NCBI GenBank assembly: GCA_016869735.1 | Contig: VGDL01000034.1 | Coordinates: 1-38,380 of the forward strand | Origin: Alphaproteobacteria bacterium | GTDB lineage: Bacteria; Pseudomonadota; Alphaproteobacteria; Acetobacterales; Acetobacteraceae | Direction of reading: 5' to 3' | Length of the DNA stretch: 38,380 nt | Shown here: positions 32,864-38,380 of the stretch, in pieces | Layout: each line of letters starts with the position of its first letter | Position numbering within the stretch: position 1 is the first letter of the stretch | Notes under the pieces: model-generated | Seen by the model: the letters and a program-made list of their open reading frames with translations, nothing else | The model's database searches: none | What the model was told of the DNA's origin: nothing | Program-made: the position numbers and the translations under genes

Positions 32864-33739
32864 CTACCTTGCAGGAGGAAGGGCGAGGAAATCCTGATGA
32901 CCAATGCGCACGGCAAGCTGCCCGGCATCGGCTTGGTCGCGCCGCGCCTCAAGCCAATCCAGAATGGCTTCCGCATCGCGCCTTTCCCAGCCGAGTGCGG
33001 CCATGCCATGGCCATCGGCAATGGCGCGGGTGAAGGCGCGGGCGCGGCGATCCACCACCCAATCGCTCGATGCGCGATGAATGGCATAGCCATGCGCGGC
33101 AAAGGCTTCCGCCATCACAGCGGGTGCCTGTGGGCCCAGTGATGCGCCACCAAAACCTTTGTCGCGCGCTTGGTCACGGCGAAAGCCGCGCGCCACCAAA
33201 GCATCGGCAGGATAGGGCGGGCTGAAACGCTCACGGCCGGTCACATTCAGCGCAGCGTAGAAGGGCAAGCGGCGCGCGGCGCAGGCGGCGGCCATGGCTT
33301 CCACCCAGCCGCGTGAGACAAGATCACAGAGCGCGGTGCTCACCACCGCATCTACGCGTTCCAAGGGCAGATTGGCCGGCGCTGCGGCAAGATCAGCGAG
33401 GATGGCTTCAACGCGCCAGGCACCATGGGGCGCATGCACCAAAAGCGCGCTGCGCCCTGGATTGGTGGTGGGCCAGCCGACAGCCTCTGCCCGTTCAGCG
33501 ATGGTATCAAAGGCGCGGGCGAGCAATTCCGCATCGCTATCCACCAGCGTCCAGCTTTGCGCGCGGCCAATGAAATGGCCAAGCCAGCGCAGCAAGCTAC
33601 CCGTGCCAGCGCCCAAATCAAGCAGGCGCGGTCTTGCGGGTAGGGAAGCCGCGAGCATCGCCGCCAATTCTGCATTGCGTGCGACGGCATCATGCGGTTC
33701 ACGCAGATCGAGCCAATCGCCATCGAATTCTTCAGCCAT
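32864..33739 (-). CDS. Class I SAM-dependent methyltransferase
   Basis: A 291-residue protein with a Rossmann methyltransferase core: motif I PRLLDLGAGTGSLLRWLG (about 35-55), acidic Asp in WTLVDSDAELLARA, and a DAVVSTALCDLVSRGW segment at the motif IV position. The C-terminal part has FYAALNVTGRERFSPPYPAD and later WVVDRRARAFTRAIADG. The substrate is unknown. The ATG at 33739 lies inside the 3' end of the glycosyltransferase gene (8-bp overlap), so the two are coupled and probably modify the same molecule. Confidence 0.88.
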   Translation of the reverse strand: MAEEFDGDWLDLREPHDAVARNAELAAMLAASLPARPRLLDLGAGTGSLLRWLGHFIGRAQSWTLVDSDAELLARAFDTIAERAEAVGWPTTNPGRSALLVHAPHGAWRVEAILADLAAAPANLPLERVDAVVSTALCDLVSRGWVEAMAAACAARRLPFYAALNVTGRERFSPPYPADALVARGFRRDQARDKGFGGASLGPQAPAVMAEAFAAHGYAIHRASSDWVVDRRARAFTRAIADGHGMAALGWERRDAEAILDWLEARRDQADAGQLAVRIGHQDFLALPPAR

Positions 33740-33758
33740 GATCAAGCGCTTTCAGGAA
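33732..33758. repeat. 27-bp repeat, copy 2, at the GT4 3' end
   Basis: Partner of 31598-31624 (23 of 27 identical, direct). It encodes FLKALDHG-stop of the glycosyltransferase and contains the methyltransferase start codon. Both copies sit at the same structural place: the end of one gene overlapping the start of the next. Confidence 0.6.
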
Positions 33759-34778
33759 AGCCACGGCACGATCGGACCAGCGTGGCAGCGCCTGCCCCGC
33801 GCGCCAGGATGCTGCGGCCATATCGGCACGCAAGGCGGTATCGAAAATCGGTCGGCGCATGGCGCGTGACAGCGCGTTATGATCATCCACGGCGGCAATC
33901 ACGGCGGCATCTTCCGGCACAATATCGGCAATCGCACCGCCGGCGGTAATCGCCATGGGCAGGCCGCGCGCCATCGCCTCAGCCGCCGCCATGCCATAGC
34001 CTTCATAGCGTGTGGCGAGCGCGAAAAGATCAGCGCGCGCATATTCCGCTTCCAAAGCGGCATCGGGCAGCGCACCCAGGAAGCGCACGCGTTGCGCAAT
34101 GCCAAGCTCGGCGGCCAGCACGCGCAGCCCATCGGCATGCACGGGATCGCGTGTGGCATCGCCGGCGATGGCAAGCGACCATTCAAGATCGGTCAGACGC
34201 GCAAGGGCGCGCAGCAGCACATCATGCCCCTTGCGCGGCACGAGCAAGCCAATGCTGAGGATGGCGCAACCGGGACCGGCGGAACCCACCGCGCGCGGCG
34301 CGGCATCCGTGCCTGGCTCAACCACGCTGATGCGCGCGTGATCCACACCGAATCCTTCGGGCAAATCCCGCGCTGTGAGGGTTGATGTGGTGATGATGCG
34401 CGCACAGGTGCTGAACAAGACGCGTTCGGCGGCCTTCAAGGCTTCGCGCTGGCCTTCCGGGGCGCCGGTTTCAAGCGCGGTCGGGTGATGGATCAGCGCC
34501 GTTGCGCTGCGGCGGGTCAATTCATCGGCGAAGGGCAAAAAAGCGGGTAAGCCGAGCCCATCAATCACGATGCGCGCACCGGCGGGAATGGCGGCGAGTG
34601 CGGCGCGCGCCGCTTCGGTCGCGGTTTCATCCGGAAAGGGATGGCGCCCCGCCAATTCCACCACATGCACATCCTGTCCAAGTACGCGCAGCCCTTCGAC
34701 CATGCGGCGATCATAGATATAGCCGCCGGAAATCGCGCTGAAGGGCGCGGGGACGAGAAGGTGGATGGCGCCGGTCAT
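33732..34778 (-). CDS. GT4-family glycosyltransferase
   Basis: A 348-residue GT-B enzyme. The N-terminal half has PFSAISGGYIYDRRMVEGL and LIHHPTALETG; the C-terminal nucleotide-sugar half has CAILSIGLLVPRKGHDVLL and RYEGYGMAAAEAMARGLP, where Glu-x7-Glu is the GT4 donor motif. There is no membrane segment or signal, so it acts in the cytosol on a soluble or peripheral acceptor. The ATG at 34778 overlaps the toxin stop (ATGA) and has no Shine-Dalgarno sequence of its own, so its translation may depend on the toxin-gene ribosomes. It is coupled to the methyltransferase downstream. Confidence 0.88.
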   Translation of the reverse strand: MTGAIHLLVPAPFSAISGGYIYDRRMVEGLRVLGQDVHVVELAGRHPFPDETATEAARAALAAIPAGARIVIDGLGLPAFLPFADELTRRSATALIHHPTALETGAPEGQREALKAAERVLFSTCARIITTSTLTARDLPEGFGVDHARISVVEPGTDAAPRAVGSAGPGCAILSIGLLVPRKGHDVLLRALARLTDLEWSLAIAGDATRDPVHADGLRVLAAELGIAQRVRFLGALPDAALEAEYARADLFALATRYEGYGMAAAEAMARGLPMAITAGGAIADIVPEDAAVIAAVDDHNALSRAMRRPIFDTALRADMAAASWRAGQALPRWSDRAVAFLKALDHG

Positions 34779-35218
34779 GGGGGGCTTTGGGTACCTTGCT
34801 GATGCATCCATGGGTCTATCACCGCTATGCCGCAACCCGCAAAATCGGCGGTGTTGCGTGTCGCGATGGCGGCCTGCCGGGCGCGGGCAATGGCGGCGAT
34901 TTGGCAGTCAGCGAGGCTGATCGGGCGGCCTGCGGCGCGCCGTTCCAGAAACACCAAAGCGAAGGCTTGGGCGGCGGCGCTATCAAAAGGCAGGATGCGG
35001 CCCGCGAAATCCTCGGCGATCATGGCATCAATCGCGGCCATCAATTGGTCGTGGCGCCTGCCGGCGGGCAGCATGGCGGCACCGCGGCGCAATTCCGCCT
35101 CTCCAATCGCGCTCAGATACAAATCATGCGCTTCCTGCGCGGCGAACCAAGCCAGCACGGCCTCGGTTGGTGCAGGGCGCATGAGTTCGGAAACCACATT
35201 CGTATCCAGCAGGATCAT
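34775..35218 (-). CDS. PIN-domain toxin, FitB/VapC type
   Basis: A 147-residue PIN ribonuclease toxin. The catalytic acidic residues are Asp5 in MILLDTNVVSELMRP, Glu in SAIGEAELRRG, Asp in ISLADCQIAAIA and the TRNTADFAGCGI Asp. FitB/VapC toxins cleave RNA (often tRNA or rRNA) and are held inactive by the cognate antitoxin. The ATG at 35218 begins 7 nt after the antitoxin stop. Its own stop overlaps the start of the GT4 gene, so the toxin gene is embedded inside a metabolic operon. Confidence 0.92.
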   Translation of the reverse strand: MILLDTNVVSELMRPAPTEAVLAWFAAQEAHDLYLSAIGEAELRRGAAMLPAGRRHDQLMAAIDAMIAEDFAGRILPFDSAAAQAFALVFLERRAAGRPISLADCQIAAIARARQAAIATRNTADFAGCGIAVIDPWMHQQGTQSPP

Positions 35219-35225
35219 GCGCGCT

Positions 35226-35468
35226 TCAGTCGAGGCGCGGCGGTGCCGGCATGGGCTCTCGGTCCGGCAATTCCAGTTCAACGCCGCCGAGCGCGACGAA
35301 ACGGCGATGGATGGCCTCGCCCAGGTTTGGGGCTGGGGCGGGGCGGCTCATGGCCTGGCGGAGGATATCGCGCGCTTCTTCCTCCATGGAACGGCCATGT
35401 TCGGCGGCACGGATGCGCAGGCTCCGCTTCAGCGCCTCATCAAGATTGCGGATGGTGATGCTGGCCAT
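35226..35468 (-). CDS. Ribbon-helix-helix antitoxin, FitA type
   Basis: An 80-residue antitoxin. The N-terminal strand and helices MASITIRNLDEALKRSLRIR and AAEHGRSMEEEARDILRQAM are the Arc/FitA ribbon-helix-helix, a DNA-binding dimer. The C-terminal tail (LGEAIHRRFVALGGVELELP) should wrap the toxin. The ATG at 35468 has AAGGG at 8 nt. A promoter with an overlapping palindrome lies immediately upstream, fitting autorepression by the toxin-antitoxin complex. Confidence 0.92.
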   Translation of the reverse strand: MASITIRNLDEALKRSLRIRAAEHGRSMEEEARDILRQAMSRPAPAPNLGEAIHRRFVALGGVELELPDREPMPAPPRLD

Positions 35469-35485
35469 GTTGGCGCCCTTTTTTG

Positions 35486-35521
35486 TACAATCATTGTAAT
35501 CATTGATTGCGCTGAAATCAA
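35486..35521 (-). promoter_or_regulatory. Promoter and operator of the toxin-antitoxin pair
   Basis: On the minus strand: -35 TTGATT (35521-35516), 17-bp spacer, -10 TACAAT (35498-35493). The perfect palindrome TACAAT-G-ATTGTA (35498-35486) covers the -10 box and ends 17 bp before the antitoxin ATG. This is the standard layout for a ribbon-helix-helix autorepressor. It gives the toxin-antitoxin genes a promoter inside the larger minus-strand gene run. Confidence 0.75.
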
Positions 35522-35544
35522 GCGAGACGTTGGCAGCGATCAAC

Positions 35545-35961
35545 TCAGGCCGGCGGCGCCTCACCCGGTGCGGCTTCGTAGGCGGCCCAGGCGATATGGC
35601 TTTCGCGCAGCAGCACCTTAAGCCCCGTCACCGCCTTCCCGCCCGCGCCCAAGCGGCCTTCAGCCAGCGCGGCCGACAGGCAGCGATGGATATGCAGGCA
35701 AAGATATTCGGTGGTGGTGTTTTGTCCTGCGAAAATCGGTTCCGCATCCAGATTGCGATAATCGAAGCCATCCAGAATGTGGCGTAGTTCCACCTTGGCC
35801 GCGGCGATATCCACCAGCAGATTGAGCGGATCGAGCTTCGGCGCGCGGAACTCCGCCTCCACAATGAAGGTCGCGCCATGCAGGCGCTGCGCGGGGCCGA
35901 ATTCCGCGCCGCGGAAGGAATGGGCGATCATGACGTGATCAACAACGGTCAGGCTGAACAT
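35545..35961 (-). CDS. PTPS/QueD-fold protein lacking canonical catalytic residues
   Basis: A 138-residue protein of the 6-pyruvoyl-tetrahydropterin synthase/6-carboxytetrahydropterin synthase family. Visible are IAHSF (His14), QRLHGATFIVEAEF (His29) and FAGQNTTTEYLC with the conserved Glu. In QueD and PTPS the second motif is HGH with a Cys shortly before it; here it reads HGA and no Cys precedes it, so one zinc ligand and the catalytic Cys are missing. The usual LDH-x2-LN also reads LDGFDYRNLD. It is thus a separate subgroup, probably acting on a related but different substrate. It lies 30 bp after the dehydrogenase gene. Confidence 0.82.
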   Translation of the reverse strand: MFSLTVVDHVMIAHSFRGAEFGPAQRLHGATFIVEAEFRAPKLDPLNLLVDIAAAKVELRHILDGFDYRNLDAEPIFAGQNTTTEYLCLHIHRCLSAALAEGRLGAGGKAVTGLKVLLRESHIAWAAYEAAPGEAPPA

Positions 35962-35991
35962 GGCGGGGGTGTTCCTATGCGGTTCGGCGCT

Positions 35992-36975
35992 TCATGCACC
36001 ATAGGTCACCAGCGGGCAAAGCGGCGCAGGCTGGCTGGGGGCAGGGTTCAGCAGACCGGGTAGGGCTTGTGGCAAATCATCGAAGCTTGTGGCGGGGCCG
36101 ATCAGCGCCTCAAGCGCCGGATCAGCCAGCAGGCCAAGCGCCTGGGCCATGCGCTGCCCAAAACTGCGGCGCCCGCGCATGGCGGGCGCGACGGCGCCAA
36201 CCTGACTTGAAATCAGGCGAAGGCGGCGGGAGTGGAAGGCTTCACCCAAGGGCAGCGCCACTTCCTGCGCGCCGAACCAGGAGGCTTCGATGATCCTCGC
36301 TTCAAACGCTGCACATTGCAGGGCTTGGCGCAGCCCAGCGGGATTGGCGCTGGCGTGGATGATCAATTCCTGATCGGTGGGCGCGGCTTCGGGGGATGCA
36401 AAGGTGGCGCCCAGCTTTTCCGCAATGGCGCGGCGTGACGCATCTGGGTCTATGATCGTCACCGCCATGGCGGGAATGCGCGCCAGCAGATAGGCCACCA
36501 GCAGCCCAACCACGCCAGCGCCAATCACCAAGGCACGCTCTCCCGCCAAAGGCTCAGCGTCCCACAGGATATTCAGCGCGGTTTCCATATTGGCGCCGAG
36601 CACGGCGCGGTGATCTGGCACTGTATCCGGGATGGGGCTGCTCATGGCAGCGGGCGCAAGGAAAATATCCTGATGCGGGTGGAGGCAAAACACGCGTGTG
36701 CCTTGCAATTCGGCGGGGCCTTCGATGACGCGTGCCACGGCGCTGTAGCCATATTTCACCGGGAAGGGGAAATCGCCCGCCTGCAGGGGGCAGCGCATCA
36801 CGCCCCATTGGTTTTCCGGCACCTTGCCGGCGAGCACGAGGCGCTCCGTGCCGCGCGATATGCCCGATGCCAGCATGCGCGCCAGCACCTGATCCGGTGC
36901 GCGCGCGGGCAGGGCTTCGCTGCGGAGCTCCGCGACACCGGGGGCAATCGTCCATAAGGCGCGCGCTTTGGTCAT
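35992..36975 (-). CDS. MDR-family dehydrogenase, BchC-like, no zinc site
   Basis: A 327-residue medium-chain dehydrogenase/reductase. The N-terminal domain has LASGISRGTERLVLAG, which resembles bacteriochlorophyllide dehydrogenase BchC (SGISxGTE) rather than the zinc alcohol-dehydrogenase Cys-Gly-Thr-Asp motif, and there is no structural-zinc Cys cluster. The nucleotide-binding domain starts ERALVIGAGVVGLLVAYLLA with IIDPDASRRAIAEKLGA. It should oxidise or reduce an alcohol/carbonyl with NAD(P)H. No bacteriochlorophyll genes are near, so BchC function is not claimed. Its ATG overlaps the RibD-like stop (ATGA). Confidence 0.85.
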   Translation of the reverse strand: MTKARALWTIAPGVAELRSEALPARAPDQVLARMLASGISRGTERLVLAGKVPENQWGVMRCPLQAGDFPFPVKYGYSAVARVIEGPAELQGTRVFCLHPHQDIFLAPAAMSSPIPDTVPDHRAVLGANMETALNILWDAEPLAGERALVIGAGVVGLLVAYLLARIPAMAVTIIDPDASRRAIAEKLGATFASPEAAPTDQELIIHASANPAGLRQALQCAAFEARIIEASWFGAQEVALPLGEAFHSRRLRLISSQVGAVAPAMRGRRSFGQRMAQALGLLADPALEALIGPATSFDDLPQALPGLLNPAPSQPAPLCPLVTYGA

Positions 36976-37757
36976 GGATGGCCCCCGGGCTTGGCGCGAT
37001 CCAGCGCGGCATCAATCAGGATATCGGGCGCGATATCATGCACGCGCCAGGTAAAGCGCAGCCCATCAGTGATGCGCGCCACTTCCGGCAGGGTGAAAGC
37101 CGGAATGCCGGAACCGAGCAGCACGGGGGCCACGGTGACATGCAGCCGATCAAGACAACCAGCCGCCAAAAAGCGGGAGACGGTCAGCCCGCCGCCTTCA
37201 ACAAATACCCGGCTGGCGCCGCGCGCCTTGAGCGCCGCAAGCAAGGGTGGGAGCGCGAGACCTCCGCCCGGGGCGCGCGGCAGGCGCAAAACCTCGGCCA
37301 AGCCGTGATGGTCAGCCCCGCCGGCATCGGCAGCGCAGACCAACAAGGTGGGCGGCCCGCTTTGGAAAATGCCGTAATCGGTGGAGAGTTTACGGTCCGT
37401 ATCCAGCACCACGCGGAGCGGGTCCGGCCCCGGCACTTCGCGGGTGGTGAGGCGCGGATTGTCATGGCGCACCGTGCCCGCGCCGACCACCACGGCATGG
37501 CAAAGGGCGCGCAGCCGATGGGTGTGCAGGATATCGCCGGGGCCGCCGATCCATTGGCTTGACCCGGCAGCGGTCGCGATCCGGCCATCCAGCGTTTGCG
37601 CGAGCCGACCGATCACGCGGCAGCCATCAGGCGCTGCGGGCGGCGCCAGCACCGCGCCAAATAGCGCGGCAAGCGGGCCATCCGGCAAGGCCGCGCCCGC
37701 GCCATCGCGAAGCGCGAGCAGCGCTGACCAATCGGCGGCGGCGGTGGCGGATTCCAT
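36972..37757 (-). CDS. RibD C-terminal-type reductase
   Basis: A 261-residue protein with the DHFR-like RibD_C fold: VIGRLAQTLDGRIATAAGSS, AVVVGAGTVRHDNPRLTTR, and SRVFVEGGGLTVSRFLAAG with the NADPH-binding glycines, then VTVAPVLLGSG. The deaminase half of bifunctional RibD is absent; the first 45 residues are unrelated. Such proteins reduce the ribosyl side chain of pyrimidine or pterin intermediates with NADPH (riboflavin, methanopterin and related pathways). Standing first in an operon with dehydrogenase and PTPS-like genes rather than rib genes, it probably serves another heterocycle pathway (inference). Confidence 0.87.
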   Translation of the reverse strand: MESATAAADWSALLALRDGAGAALPDGPLAALFGAVLAPPAAPDGCRVIGRLAQTLDGRIATAAGSSQWIGGPGDILHTHRLRALCHAVVVGAGTVRHDNPRLTTREVPGPDPLRVVLDTDRKLSTDYGIFQSGPPTLLVCAADAGGADHHGLAEVLRLPRAPGGGLALPPLLAALKARGASRVFVEGGGLTVSRFLAAGCLDRLHVTVAPVLLGSGIPAFTLPEVARITDGLRFTWRVHDIAPDILIDAALDRAKPGGHP

Positions 37758-37785
37758 CGGAGCCTAAATGCCCGAGCGGGGCGTG

Positions 37786-37891
37786 GTGCGCCAGAGCATT
37801 TGCAGTTGGCTTTGAATTGACCGCTTGGGAGAGCCTCTTCGCACTCCGGCAAAAGCCCAGCGCTTCCCATTCACCGTGAAGGAGCTGGGCT
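37786..37891. repeat. Intergenic palindromic region
   Basis: Two inverted repeats lie between the reductase gene and the right-end genes. In the first, GTGCG-CC-AGAG (37786-37796) faces CTCTTCGCAC (37835-37844). In the second, AGCCCAGC (37854-37861) faces GCTGGGCT (37884-37891), with CTTC/GAAG pairing inside. AGAGCATT at 37793 resembles the arm of the element at 5903-5948, so both may belong to a dispersed family. No open frame is present. Confidence 0.5.
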
Positions 37892-37935
37892 GATCATCAG
37901 GGGCGACGCAGATTGTTGCGTGCAAGTAAAAATTA

Positions 37936-37964
37936 TTGACCCATCCTGTAGTCCCTGTTATTCG
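37936..37964 (+). promoter_or_regulatory. Candidate promoter of the DUF4870-like gene
   Basis: TTGACC (37936-37941), a 17-bp spacer, TATTCG (37959-37964). The -35 box is good and the -10 box weak. It lies 32 bp upstream of the start codon. Confidence 0.5.
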
Positions 37965-37996
37965 GATCGAAGCTTCTACTTCTCATGGAGAAAATC

Positions 37997-38197
37997 ATGG
38001 GGTTTAAGAGCGTCAGCGAAAATGCGGCTATCAACGGAAGCGACGGTGGCAAGGCACAAGCCAACCTGATCTACATCCTATTTATTGTCGGATTTTGTAC
38101 AAGGATCGCCGCCTTGATCGGTGCCGTCATGGCCTATGTAAATCGTGACAAAGCCATCGGTGGACCAGCCCCCAATTCGACCGGACAGCTGGCGTAA
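37997..38197 (+). pseudogene. DUF4870-like membrane protein, truncated by an insertion sequence
   Basis: The frame gives 66 residues. AQANLIYILFIVGFCTRIAA and LIGAVMAYVNRDKAIG match the first membrane part of the small DUF4870-like family, which normally continues for 40-60 more residues with a WLxSHYxFQIRTFW-type segment. Here the match stops at about 38160, where an insertion-sequence end begins, and the last 12 codons come from the inserted DNA. The ATG at 37997 has GGAGA at 6 nt; an ATG at 37985 is also in frame. The product is probably non-functional. Confidence 0.75.
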
Positions 38198-38205
38198 CCG
38201 TGAGG

Positions 38206-38225
38206 GCCTAGGTGTAAGCCTAGGC
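38206..38225 (+). repeat. Hairpin between the IS end and transposase start
   Basis: GCCTAGG-TGTAAG-CCTAGGC, a perfect 7-bp stem with a 6-nt loop, 8 bp before the orfA ATG. Hairpins here in other insertion sequences reduce translation from outside transcripts by hiding the transposase ribosome site; this one could do the same. Confidence 0.6.
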
Positions 38226-38233
38226 ATACGCCT

Positions 38234-38380
38234 ATGTCTAAGCCCATTGAGCATGTTGAAATCATCACCGGCATTCAGCGCCGTCGGCGGTATACTGCCG
38301 AGGAGAAGGTCCGGCTGGTCGAACAGACCATGCAGCCTGGCATGACGGTTTCAGCCGTTGCCCGGCTTTATGGCGTCGCC
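38234..38380 (+). CDS. IS3-family transposase OrfA, 5' part
   Basis: Forty-nine codons, open to the window edge: SKPIEHVEIITGIQRRRRYT, then AEEKVRLVEQTMQPGMTVSA and VARLYGVA. This is the N-terminal helix-turn-helix of IS3-family OrfA (HTH_Tnp_1 type), which binds the IS ends; OrfB with the DDE domain should follow outside the window. I recall close relatives in many alpha- and betaproteobacteria. The gene is incomplete only because the window ends. Confidence 0.85.
   Translation, partial: MSKPIEHVEIITGIQRRRRYTAEEKVRLVEQTMQPGMTVSAVARLYGVA

Larger units (their letters stand above)
38161..38380 (+). mobile_element. Left end of an IS3-type insertion sequence, running off the window
   Basis: Gene similarity breaks at 38160 and is followed by TGGACCAGCCCCCAATTCG, which has the TG start and G/C-rich form of IS3-family terminal repeats. 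A transposase orfA start lies 73 bp further in. The right end and the target duplication are beyond the window, so the exact boundary is an inference from where the DUF4870 match ends. Confidence 0.7.

Noticed and set aside
36972-37757. Riboflavin biosynthesis protein RibD
   Set aside because: The deaminase half is absent and no rib genes are adjacent; only the reductase-type fold is supported.
1-38380. CRISPR array, rRNA or prophage
   Set aside because: No regularly spaced repeats, no rRNA sequence and no phage structural genes were seen anywhere in the window.

Overview
The window looks like chromosomal DNA of an alphaproteobacterium, most likely an Acetobacteraceae member of the Roseomonas type (inference). 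The reasons are high GC, a SecB and a GapR/DUF2312 nucleoid protein, a DinB with a zinc-ribbon head, two orphan Bug/TctC-type periplasmic binding proteins, and dxs-ispA-xseB in the usual order. Nearly all sequence is coding, with many 4-8 bp start/stop overlaps. Most genes are ordinary housekeeping or metabolic genes. The accessory parts are the far right end and a toxin-antitoxin pair.

Layout from left to right: a tRNA-Ser(GGA) gene (minus strand); a universal stress protein; a minus-strand run of a Bug protein and an OpgH-type glucosyltransferase; a ChvG-like sensor kinase, a DUF805 membrane protein, then secB-hemH-HAD phosphatase; a glycerate kinase followed by a pyruvate kinase; divergent DUF1244-gapR; a membrane/spermidine-synthase fusion; a ThDP-dependent enzyme coupled to an atypical SDR; xseB-ispA-dxs for isoprenoid precursors; a second Bug protein; tusA-like plus histone-deacetylase-like genes; a ROK kinase, small membrane protein and dinB; a secreted CHAP protein; a chemoreceptor; a PHP-domain protein divergent from an ATP-grasp ligase.

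From 37757 down to 30973 nine genes lie head to tail on the minus strand: a RibD-type reductase, a BchC-like dehydrogenase without zinc ligands, a PTPS/QueD-fold protein without its usual catalytic Cys and one zinc His, a FitAB/VapBC-type toxin-antitoxin pair with its own promoter/operator, a GT4 glycosyltransferase, a methyltransferase, and OtnK/OtnC. The reductase-dehydrogenase-PTPS-GT-methyltransferase set reads as a pathway for a modified, glycosylated and methylated pterin-like or related small molecule. I know of no described product; it is the best candidate here for an undescribed system.

The second highlight is the pyruvate kinase. Its single reading frame carries a YdaS/Cro-type helix-turn-helix head on a full-length enzyme. 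Its short upstream region holds two AT-rich palindromes sharing the half-site TTAAG, and there is an internal ATG with a good Shine-Dalgarno sequence exactly at the enzyme's usual N terminus. This suggests a self-regulating metabolic enzyme made in two forms.

The right edge contains the left end of an IS3-type insertion sequence that has cut off a small DUF4870-like membrane protein gene. No rRNA, CRISPR array or prophage was seen.
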